A stretch of 64,000 nt of DNA from Neoroseomonas eburnea (GTDB taxonomy: Bacteria > Pseudomonadota > Alphaproteobacteria > Acetobacterales > Acetobacteraceae), in assembly GCF_018129005.1 (NCBI RefSeq), contig NZ_JAAEDL010000018.1, forward strand, positions 62,001 through 126,000, given 5' to 3'. The position numbers and the translations under genes were made by a program. The notes below the pieces were generated by a model. That model saw only the letters and a program-made list of their open reading frames with translations, was not told the origin of the DNA and searched no databases. Of the stretch, positions 51,706-59,430 are shown one piece after another; positions within the stretch are counted from its first letter, which is position 1, and every line of letters starts with the position of its first letter.

Positions 51706-53136
51706 GTGACCGTGCCGACGCCCAGCAGCGCGGCCCTGGGCTCCGACGAGGGCGTGGTCGTGATGCCGGACGGCCTGGCCGCCTTCGCCGCCCGCGTCGC
51801 GGCCGCCCGCACGGCAACCGCCAGCCTCGACCTGCAGTACTACATCTGGCGCTGCGACATGACCGGCGGCCTGCTGGCGCGCGAGGTGCTGCGCGTCGCC
51901 GAGCGCGGCGTGCGCGTGCGCATGCTGCTCGACGACATGTACGCCGTCGGCGCCGAGCGCGTGCTCACGGCCCTCGACGCCCATGCCCGCATCGAGGTCC
52001 GCCTGTTCAACGCCACGCGCTGGCGCCGATTCGGCCCGCCGGGCCTGGCGCTGGAGATGCTGCTCGGCGGCTGGCATCTGAACCGGCGCATGCACAACAA
52101 GCTGTGGGTCGTGGACGGGCGGCTCGCCATCGCCGGCGGGCGCAACATCGGCGACGAGTATTTCGACGGCTCCGGCACCTTCAACTTCCGCGACCTCGAC
52201 CTTGCCATCCTCGGCGAGGCGGCCTCCCAGGCGCAGGCAGCCTTCGACCGCTACTGGCGGCATCCGCTGTCGCAGCCGCTGCGGCGGATCAGCCGCGCCG
52301 CCTATCGCCGCCGCGCCTCCCGCCGGCTGGCGGCACGGCTCGACGCCGCGACGCGGTCGCCGGAGGCGCGCCCCTTCTTCGAACGGGTCGAAGACAGCCC
52401 CGCGGTGGCGCAGTTCGTCCATGGCGGTGCCGCCCCCCGGCTCATCCCGGTCCCGGCCACGGCGGTCCAGGTGGTCGCGGATCCGCCGGAGAAGGCCAAG
52501 GGCAAGGCGGTGCCGGGGGTCGGGCTGGCGCATGCGGTGCTCGGCGCGCTGCGTGCGGCACGGCGCGAGGCGCTGCTGATCTCCCCCTATTTCGTGCCCG
52601 GCCCGGCCGGCATGGCGCTGCTGGAAGACCTGGCGCAGCGCGGCGTGCGCGTTTCCGTCATCACCAATTCGCTCGCCGCGACGGATGTCGTCGCAGCGCA
52701 TGGCGGCTACGCGCGCTACCGCGAAAGGCTGCTCGAAGCCGGCATCGCCCTGCACGAGCTCAAGCCGACGCGGCACGAAGGCGCGAGCGTGCTCGGCTCC
52801 CGCGGTGCCAGCCTGCATACCAAGGCCTTCGTCATCGACGGGGAGTTGGCCTTCGTCGGCTCCTTCAACCTCGATCCGCGCTCCATCGCGCTCAACACCG
52901 AGATGGGCAGCTTCGTCCGCCATCCGGACGTCGCGCGGCAGGTGCGCGAGGAGCACGACCGCCTGGCCGAACCGGCACGAAGTTGGCGCGTGACCCGCGA
53001 AGCACCGGGACGGCTGCGCTGGACGGCGGAAGAAGCCGGGACGATGGTCACGCGGAATGGCGAGCCGGATGCCTCGCTGTCGCGCCGCGTCGTCGCGCGG
53101 GTGCTGCGCATGCTGCCGATCGAGTCGCAGCTCTGA
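51706..53136 (+). CDS. Phospholipase D-like / cardiolipin synthase (ClsB-like)
   Basis: A 476-residue protein with two HKD motifs: HNKLWVVDGRLAIAGGRN starting at His130, and HTKAFVIDGELAFVGSFN starting at His371. The LQYYIW and SPYFVPG blocks before each are typical. Cardiolipin synthases of this branch condense phosphatidylglycerol with another lipid. GTG at 51706 is chosen as start; ATG at 51763 is an alternative. It lies 20 bases after the EEP gene. Confidence 0.87.
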   Translation: MTVPTPSSAALGSDEGVVVMPDGLAAFAARVAAARTATASLDLQYYIWRCDMTGGLLAREVLRVAERGVRVRMLLDDMYAVGAERVLTALDAHARIEVRLFNATRWRRFGPPGLALEMLLGGWHLNRRMHNKLWVVDGRLAIAGGRNIGDEYFDGSGTFNFRDLDLAILGEAASQAQAAFDRYWRHPLSQPLRRISRAAYRRRASRRLAARLDAATRSPEARPFFERVEDSPAVAQFVHGGAAPRLIPVPATAVQVVADPPEKAKGKAVPGVGLAHAVLGALRAARREALLISPYFVPGPAGMALLEDLAQRGVRVSVITNSLAATDVVAAHGGYARYRERLLEAGIALHELKPTRHEGASVLGSRGASLHTKAFVIDGELAFVGSFNLDPRSIALNTEMGSFVRHPDVARQVREEHDRLAEPARSWRVTREAPGRLRWTAEEAGTMVTRNGEPDASLSRRVVARVLRMLPIESQL

Positions 53137-53187
53137 AGGAGGTCGAAGGGCTCCGACCGATGCGCGCGAACTTGTGGCGCTGGTGAT

Positions 53188-53243
53188 CGGAGAGGGGCTC
53201 TGCCCCTCTCCGAGCCTCACCCCGCCAGGGTGCAGTGCACCCT
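53188..53243 (+). terminator. Twin stem-loop element after PLD gene
   Basis: Stem-loop 1 (53188-53212) has 11-bp arms CGGAGAGGGGC around TCT. The spacer ends in ACCCCGCC, and stem-loop 2 (53227-53243) is AGGGTGC, AGT, GCACCCT followed by GGACC. It lies about 50 bases after the stop. Confidence 0.7.
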
Positions 53244-53277
53244 GGACCGGCCGATACCTGGTGCCGGGCAGGAACTG

Positions 53278-53389
53278 TCATGCCAGCGGCGCTATTCGCG
53301 ACCCTTGGCATGAGGCTTTTCGAGCCCTCAGACGCCGGGCCGCATTCGCGGCCTCGGCACGAGTCAAGAACTCGTGCCGCTCGTATCAC
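53278..53389 (+). repeat. Two-hairpin element, copy 4 (internal deletion)
   Basis: The left hairpin (TCATGCCAGCGG...) and the right one (GGCACGAGT, CAAGA, ACTCGTGCC) are kept, but about 43 bases of the core present in the other copies are missing between GCCGGGC and CGCATTCGCGG. The ends of the deletion are short similar GC-rich words, suggesting slippage. It is otherwise close to the copy at 46973-47130. Confidence 0.85.
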
Positions 53390-53465
53390 ACCGGCACGAA
53401 GAAGCGCGCCGCGCATCCTTCGCCGCCGCGGAATTCCTCCTCTGCCCGACACCACGTGATGGTTT

Positions 53466-53525
53466 CCAAAGGCCCTTCGGCCTTTGGTGGGGAGAGGTCC
53501 GGAGAGGGGCGAAGCCCCTCTCCGG
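53466..53525 (-). terminator. Twin stem-loop element (minus) after the dimethylformamidase-like gene
   Basis: On the minus strand stem-loop 1 (53499-53525) has 12-bp arms CCGGAGAGGGGC around TTC; a spacer with CCCCACC follows, then stem-loop 2 (53466-53487) CCAAAGGCC, 4 bases, GGCCTTTGG. It lies 54 bases past the stop of the gene at 53579. Confidence 0.7.
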
Positions 53526-53578
53526 CTTCCATCGTTGCGCCCGTGAGGCTCCGCCCCTCGATCACCCCGGCGGGAAAC

Positions 53579-55822
53579 TCAGCTTCCCGCACCGTCGGAG
53601 AGCTTGAACGGCGCCGGATCGGCGAAGCGGCGGACCACGTTCTCGATCAGGCGGGCGGTCGGGTTCGCGTAGCCGTCCACGGGAAGGGCGCCGATGAAGT
53701 TCATCGACCCCACCGAGAAGACCGCGCCGCCATTCGGGGTCTCGAAGAAGGTCACGTCGGAACGGATCAGATCCTCGCGGGTGCCGGGCCAGGTGTGGTC
53801 GCGGCGCTCCTCGTTGACCGGCTGGTAGCTCGCTTCCTCCACCACCGCGCGGGCGACGACCAACGCATGATGCGGCGTACCGAGCGAGACATCGGCACGA
53901 TCCAGCTCATGCCCCGCCGCACCGCCGCCCATCAGGCCGCGATCGCCGAACACCGCGCCGGGGCGCGCACCGTCGTGCATTCCTTCGCGCAGGAAGGCCA
54001 CGCGCGGATCGAGGATCGCCTCCGTGAAGGTGTAGGGATGGCCGTTGTAGTTGCCCTGGCTGCTGAAGCCGACGCCGACCAGCGCCTGCGGCGGCCGCCC
54101 GAGCCGCCGCCACAGCCCGCCATAGCCGCCGTCGAAGGCGTGGTAGCCCTCGCCCGGCAGGGTCTCCCACAGGCGGATGCCGCCCTCGGCACGGCGCAGC
54201 TCGAAGGCCCAGGGGCCGTCGCGATGCGGGGCGATGCGCCAGTAGAAGCCGTTGCCGCCGAGATAGACGAAGCGCCCGCCGGCGGCGAGATGCCCGGCGA
54301 TGGCGTCGAGCGTCTCATGCGTGTGGTATTCGGGGTGCTGCCCCGTGAGCACGACCGCATAGCGCGAGAGCAGCGCGGCACCTTCGGCATGCACGTCGTG
54401 GTCGGTGATGACCTCATAGGCGATGCCGCGGCGCTCCAGCAGGTCGATGATGTAGCTGTCGGCCGCGGCCCAATAGGTGCCCGAGCCAGCCGGATCAGGA
54501 TCCATCAGGTGGAACTGGTTCACCCGCTTGTCGATCATCGGCCGCCGCATGTTCGACATCACGACGCCGCTGCCATCGGCATGCAGGTTGTAGGGCGAGA
54601 GCCCGTACTCCGGATGCCCGTCCGGCGCATGCGGCAGCGCGTTCCATGCCGTGGCGCGCTCCGCGATCTGCGCCTGTCGTCCGGCGCGCACGAACTGGCT
54701 GTAGACCGTGTAGGTGAAGGTCGGCGCCAGGAAGGCGACGCGCGCCTTCTCCCCCGGCACCTTCGCGCGCACGTGGAAGACGATGTTGTCGCGCGCCCCG
54801 CCGGCTTCGAGATGCAGCGCATAGACGCCGCTCGGCCAATCCACGGGCACCGGCAGGGACAGCGAGGGCGCCCAGCCGGCATCGCCGATATCGTCGGCAT
54901 GGAAATGGATGGCGTCGTAGTCGCGCGGCGCCTCGGTCCAGCGATGCACGGCGCCGGTCCAGGAAGGTCCGGTCATCGCCCGCGTCGGCAGGTTGCGGCA
55001 GCGGCCATGCCAGCGCCCCGGGCCGGCATCCGCGACATCGTCGGTCGGGATGCCGATCGAGAAATCCCAGTCGGCGACGATCTCGCCCGGCGACGGCGTG
55101 GCGCCGGCGGCCTGCGCGCGCAGATGATGCGCGAGGCCCGCACCGCCCCGCAGCACGCGCGGGCGCGCGATCTTGCCGTTGAAGTGCAGCCGCGCGGTGT
55201 CCTCCGCGCGTTCCGCCGCGATGGCGGCGCTGCCGAGGCCCGCCGGCATCGCGCCACGCCATGCGGCGCGCGCGCCCGCGGCCTCGTCGAGATCCAGCCG
55301 CTTCTGCCGCGGCGCCTGCGTCACTTCCAGCGCGCCGGTGGCGGGATCGGCGCGGCAGGCGATGTCGTGCCAGGCGCGTTCGGTCAGCGCCACGCCGGCC
55401 TCCGCGGTCACCATGCCGTCACCGGACACCAGCCGCGCGAAGGCTCCGCGCGGGCCGAGGCCGAGCGTCAGCACCGCGCCGCCGCCCATGCAGGACAGCA
55501 CCACCTGCTCCCCCTGCCCCGGCAGCGTCGGCCAGATCGTCGCCAGCAGGGTCAGCGGCGCATCGCCCGCGCCGTACTGCACCGCCGGGACATCCACCCA
55601 GGAGCCGAGATGCATCGGCTGCTCGATGCCCTCATGCTCGCCCTCGATGCCGCAGGGCATCGGGATCTCGCGGTATCCCGGGCCGGCGGGGTTGGGGTCC
55701 CCGCAGAGGATGCGGGCGACGCGCGCGCGGTACCGCCCGCCACCCGCGACGCCGACCATGAAACGGAGCGTGCCGCCCTGGCGCACGCTCCAGTGCTCGG
55801 CATAGCCGGTGACGGGCAGCAC
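53579..55822 (-). CDS. N,N-dimethylformamidase large-subunit-like protein
   Basis: A 747-residue protein resembling the large (beta) subunit of N,N-dimethylformamidase. An N-terminal lectin-like domain (about 80-250, ending ADWDFSIGIPTDD) precedes a Rossmann/amidotransferase-like domain. In the Paracoccus enzyme iron is held by two tyrosines and a glutamate; here HPE at 496-498 (TGQHPEYHT) matches the glutamate site, and Tyr371/Tyr374 and Tyr411 lie at comparable distances before it. It ends in FSVGSMNFIGALPVDGYAN, typical of the family. The small subunit found with characterised enzymes is not encoded nearby. Substrate is an amide by inference. It is coupled 4 bases behind an ABC binding protein. 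Confidence 0.82.
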   Translation of the reverse strand: MLPVTGYAEHWSVRQGGTLRFMVGVAGGGRYRARVARILCGDPNPAGPGYREIPMPCGIEGEHEGIEQPMHLGSWVDVPAVQYGAGDAPLTLLATIWPTLPGQGEQVVLSCMGGGAVLTLGLGPRGAFARLVSGDGMVTAEAGVALTERAWHDIACRADPATGALEVTQAPRQKRLDLDEAAGARAAWRGAMPAGLGSAAIAAERAEDTARLHFNGKIARPRVLRGGAGLAHHLRAQAAGATPSPGEIVADWDFSIGIPTDDVADAGPGRWHGRCRNLPTRAMTGPSWTGAVHRWTEAPRDYDAIHFHADDIGDAGWAPSLSLPVPVDWPSGVYALHLEAGGARDNIVFHVRAKVPGEKARVAFLAPTFTYTVYSQFVRAGRQAQIAERATAWNALPHAPDGHPEYGLSPYNLHADGSGVVMSNMRRPMIDKRVNQFHLMDPDPAGSGTYWAAADSYIIDLLERRGIAYEVITDHDVHAEGAALLSRYAVVLTGQHPEYHTHETLDAIAGHLAAGGRFVYLGGNGFYWRIAPHRDGPWAFELRRAEGGIRLWETLPGEGYHAFDGGYGGLWRRLGRPPQALVGVGFSSQGNYNGHPYTFTEAILDPRVAFLREGMHDGARPGAVFGDRGLMGGGAAGHELDRADVSLGTPHHALVVARAVVEEASYQPVNEERRDHTWPGTREDLIRSDVTFFETPNGGAVFSVGSMNFIGALPVDGYANPTARLIENVVRRFADPAPFKLSDGAGS

Positions 55823-55826
55823 CGGT

Positions 55827-57416
55827 TCAACCGCGCTTCACGTTCCAGAACAGCGGCAGGCCCTTCAGCATGCCGCTCAGGTCGTCGCGATACGCCGTCG
55901 GCTGGTAGAACTGGCCGAGCGGCACATAGGGCACGTCGATGAAGGCCTGGCGCTGCATGTCGCGGCCGATGCGCCGGCGCGTCTCGTCGGTGTCGGATTG
56001 CAGCCACTCGTCGCGCAGCTCCTCGAGCTTCGGGCTGACGGACCAGCCGAAGGTCGCGTTCAGCCCGCTGCCGCGGATGAAGTTGTGCGCCGCCGGGTTG
56101 AACTGGTTCACCCCCGCCGTATAGGTGCAGTAGGCATTGTAGCCGCCGCGATCCGGCACGTCCCGGTTCGCCTGGCGGCGCAGGGCGGAGGCCCAGTCCA
56201 TCGCCGCGTAATCGAGGTTGATGCCGATGCGGCGGAAGGTGTCGGCGACCACCTCGCTCATCGCGGTGATGGCGGGGAAGTCGGTCGGCGCCATCATCAG
56301 CACCTTCTCGCCCCGGTAGCCGGCCTGCTCCAGCGCGCGCCGCGCGGCGGCGAGGTCGCGCGGGCCGGTCAGCGCCGCCATGCCGACATCGCTCGCCATG
56401 ATGGAGCCGGGCGCGAAGAAGCCGATGCCGTCGCGCCACAGGGAACGATCGGTGCCCGCCACCGCGGTCATCACGTCCTCCTGGCTGATGGCGCCGAGCA
56501 CCGCGCGGCGCATCGCCGCATTGTCGAACGGGCCATGGAGCTGGTTGAAGCGCAGCATGGCGATGGCGCCGGTGGGGTCGAGCACCTCCACCTTGATCCC
56601 CCGCCCGCGCCGCAGCAGCGGCAGCAGGTCGGAGGTCGGCTGCTCCCACCAGTCGATCTCGTTGCGCTGGAGCGCGGCCGAGGCCGTGCTGGCATCCGGG
56701 ATCGTCACCCACTCCACGCGATCGAAATTCACCACCTTCGGGCCGGCGAGCAGGCTGGTCGTGCCGTTCGGGCGCGGCACGTAGCCGTCGAACTTCGCAT
56801 AGACCGCGCGCGATCCGGGCACGCGCTCACTGGCGACGAAGCGGAAGGGGCCGCTGCCCACCATCTCGCTGATCGGCAGCGCCGGGTCCGAATTCGCCAG
56901 CCGCTCCGGCATGATGAAGGCGACATTCGCGCCGATCTTGCCGAGCGCATCCGGCAGCAGCGGGAAAGGCCGCTTCAGGCGCCAGCGCACCACGCGGTCG
57001 GAGGGGGCGGAGATCTCGTCCACCACCGCCATCACGGCGATGCCGAACTGGTCGCGCACGCCCCAGCGGCGCAGGCTCGCGACCACGTCGCGCGCGCGCA
57101 CCGGCTCGCCGTCGTGGAAGCGCAGCCCCTCGCGCAGGGTCATGTTCCAGACCCGGCCGTCATTCTCGATGGTGTGGCCTTCGACCATCTGCGGATGGGC
57201 GCGGTATTGCTCGTCCCAGCCATAGAGCGTGTCGAACACGAGGAAGCCGTGGTTGCGCGTGACGAAGCCGGTGGTCGCGATGGGGTCGAGGATCGCGATG
57301 TCGGCCTGCGGCACGAAGCGCAGCACGCGCTGGCCCTGCGCGGCGGCGAGCCGCGGCGCGGCGACCAGGCCGGCACCGACAGCCGCGGATGTCTGCAGGA
57401 AGGCGCGTCTTTGCAT
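55827..57416 (-). CDS. ABC transporter substrate-binding protein, family 5 (peptide/nickel type)
   Basis: A 529-residue exported binding protein. The N-terminus MQRRAFLQTSAAVGAGLVAA has a twin-arginine-like RRAFLQ motif, so export may be via Tat. Family blocks include TLREGLRFHDGEPVRARDVV, MVGSGPFRF and the C-terminal VPYVPLGQFYQPTAYR. AGAGAGGTTCCC supports the start. It lies 4 bases upstream of the dimethylformamidase-like gene, so its ligand is likely related to that enzyme's amide substrate. No ABC permease or ATPase is adjacent. Confidence 0.9.
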   Translation of the reverse strand: MQRRAFLQTSAAVGAGLVAAPRLAAAQGQRVLRFVPQADIAILDPIATTGFVTRNHGFLVFDTLYGWDEQYRAHPQMVEGHTIENDGRVWNMTLREGLRFHDGEPVRARDVVASLRRWGVRDQFGIAVMAVVDEISAPSDRVVRWRLKRPFPLLPDALGKIGANVAFIMPERLANSDPALPISEMVGSGPFRFVASERVPGSRAVYAKFDGYVPRPNGTTSLLAGPKVVNFDRVEWVTIPDASTASAALQRNEIDWWEQPTSDLLPLLRRGRGIKVEVLDPTGAIAMLRFNQLHGPFDNAAMRRAVLGAISQEDVMTAVAGTDRSLWRDGIGFFAPGSIMASDVGMAALTGPRDLAAARRALEQAGYRGEKVLMMAPTDFPAITAMSEVVADTFRRIGINLDYAAMDWASALRRQANRDVPDRGGYNAYCTYTAGVNQFNPAAHNFIRGSGLNATFGWSVSPKLEELRDEWLQSDTDETRRRIGRDMQRQAFIDVPYVPLGQFYQPTAYRDDLSGMLKGLPLFWNVKRG

Positions 57417-57542
57417 CGGGAACCTCTCTCGGCTGTCGACAGGGGCCGCCAACGGCGATCTCGCATGCGGCGGTCTTCGTGAGCGTGGCGAGCGTGGTCC
57501 GCGCCCCACCGTCTGACAAGTGCCTGCCGGAGGCGAGGCGCA

Positions 57543-59084
57543 TCACGCGCGCAGGAAATCGATCACCCTGCTGCGGTTCGTCGCGACGCGCAGCACGCCG
57601 GGCGCGCGCAGCCAGAGACAGGCGCGCCCCGGCCAGGGCGCCGCGCCGATCGGCATCAGCGCGCGGTCCGCGGCGAGCGGCGCCAGCTCGACGCGGCGAT
57701 GCAGCGGGCCGCTGCCCGCGGCGGCAAGGCCATGGCCGTCCGCCGTGATCCCGATGGTGATCTCGGCGTGCTGCGCGCCGGCCCGCCAGGTGCCCGCCAT
57801 GTCCGGATGCAGCCGCGCATCCGGCGCGACCGGGCGGAAGCGGCGCGCCGCGTGGCCGACCTCGCCGGCGATGCCATCGCCGTCGCGCCGCAGCCGCATC
57901 GGCAGGTAGGGCGACAGGGCAATGGCCTCGCCCGCTGTCGCCCCCGGCAGCAGCGCGTCGCGCGAGCCCATGAAGGTCGCGCTGCCGTCGCGCAGTTCGA
58001 GCCAGGCCGGGCCGTGCTCCTCGACGAAGAGTCCCTGCGGCAGCACCGGCGCCCCGGTGCGCGGGGGTTCCAATCCAAGCAGCCGCGCCATCACGCGCAG
58101 CGCCGGCAGGTAGGGCTCCGTCTCCTCCCGGTTGGAGAGCAGCACGATGCCCGTGCCGCCCTCGGGGTCGAGCAGGAAGTGGTTCTTGAAGCCCGGCAGA
58201 TGCCCGCCATGGCCGATGAGACGGTGCCCGGCGATCTCCGTGACGTGCAGGCCGAGCCCGTAATGCGACGCACGCCCATCGGCGAGCGGCGCCGGCGTGG
58301 CGAGGCGCGCCAGCGCATCGCCCGCCGGCCCGTCGCCGCGCAGCAGCGCGCGCAGCCAGGTGGCGAGGTCCTCCGCGCTGCCCGCGAGCGCGCCCGAGGC
58401 CGAAAGCGCCATGCCGTAGGACCCGACGCGCCAGGGCGCTTCCGGCCCCTCCCGCCAATACCCGTCGGCGAGGCCGGCGATCGGCCGCTCCCAGCCCGAG
58501 GGAAAGCGGAATCCGGTGCCGAGCGCCGCGTTGAGCGCGCCTTCCACCCAGGCGCCGAAGACCTCGCCGCGCCGCGCCAGCACCTGCTCCACCAGGCGGT
58601 AGCCGGTGTTGCTGTAGGACATCTCGGTGCCCGGCGCGAAGTCGAGCCCCGGCAGCGCGTCGGTGAAGGCATCGAGCGCCGCGGCATCGACGCCCGCCGA
58701 GGCCGGCACGCCGCACAGCGCGTAGCTCTGCAGCAGGTCCGGGATGCCGCCGGTCATCGACAGGGCGCGCAGCACCGGCACGGCGGCGATCGGCGCCGGC
58801 AGGGCCGGCAGGAGGCCGCCGAGCGGCGCCGCGAGGTCGATCCCCCGCGCCAGGGCGAAGGCGCAGAGCACGTGCTTGGTGATGGAGGCGAAGCGGCTCG
58901 GCGTGGCCGGCGCGAAGGGGATGCCGTGCTGCAGGCTGGCCATGCCGGCGGAGGCCGCGCCGCGGATGCCATCGCGATCGAACAGCAGGATGGTCCCGCC
59001 GGGCGTGGCGGCGCCCGGGGAAGCCCAGGCGGCAGCGATGGCCTCCGCCTCGGCGATCGCTGCTGTCCAGTCGGGGTGGGTCAT
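57543..59084 (-). CDS. Serine hydrolase of the beta-lactamase / D-aminopeptidase family
   Basis: A 513-residue class-C-like hydrolase. The active-site motifs are in order: SITK at 67-70, YSN at 157-159 and HGGH at 292-295. The C-terminal 190 residues form a separate beta-rich domain as in D-aminopeptidases and esterases of this family. There is no signal peptide, so it is probably cytoplasmic. CGGAGCC upstream fits the start. It precedes the binding-protein gene by about 126 bases on the same strand and may act on a peptide or amide of the same pathway. Confidence 0.87.
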   Translation of the reverse strand: MTHPDWTAAIAEAEAIAAAWASPGAATPGGTILLFDRDGIRGAASAGMASLQHGIPFAPATPSRFASITKHVLCAFALARGIDLAAPLGGLLPALPAPIAAVPVLRALSMTGGIPDLLQSYALCGVPASAGVDAAALDAFTDALPGLDFAPGTEMSYSNTGYRLVEQVLARRGEVFGAWVEGALNAALGTGFRFPSGWERPIAGLADGYWREGPEAPWRVGSYGMALSASGALAGSAEDLATWLRALLRGDGPAGDALARLATPAPLADGRASHYGLGLHVTEIAGHRLIGHGGHLPGFKNHFLLDPEGGTGIVLLSNREETEPYLPALRVMARLLGLEPPRTGAPVLPQGLFVEEHGPAWLELRDGSATFMGSRDALLPGATAGEAIALSPYLPMRLRRDGDGIAGEVGHAARRFRPVAPDARLHPDMAGTWRAGAQHAEITIGITADGHGLAAAGSGPLHRRVELAPLAADRALMPIGAAPWPGRACLWLRAPGVLRVATNRSRVIDFLRA

Positions 59085-59430
59085 GGAAGATGGCTCCGCA
59101 TTGGCCTGGCGATGCCGGACGGTCCCACGGACTCCGGCGTCGAAGGCCAGCATGGCCGAGCCGCCCGCTCCCGCGAATGGCCTCGTAGCTGGTCGCCAGG
59201 GCCTTGGCCTGCGGCAACAGGCGACGGCGGGCGGGGCTGGTCGCGCGGTCGCACGCGGGGCAGGAAGCCGCGACCGGCGGCGCGAAGGTCGATCCTTCGG
59301 CCGGCCGGCATCAGCAGGCGCGCGGCGGACGACGACCAGGCCGTGCCCGGAGACAGGAAGACCCTTCGCGATGCGGCGGCAGGGCCAGGAATGCGGGCGG
59401 CCAGTCAGGCCGTGACGGAGCGCCCCGGCC
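59085..59430. other. Intergenic region without a recognisable gene
   Basis: This gap separates the serine hydrolase start from the bcsC stop, both on the minus strand. It must hold the hydrolase promoter. No conserved frame, RNA gene or strong hairpin is visible. Confidence 0.4.
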
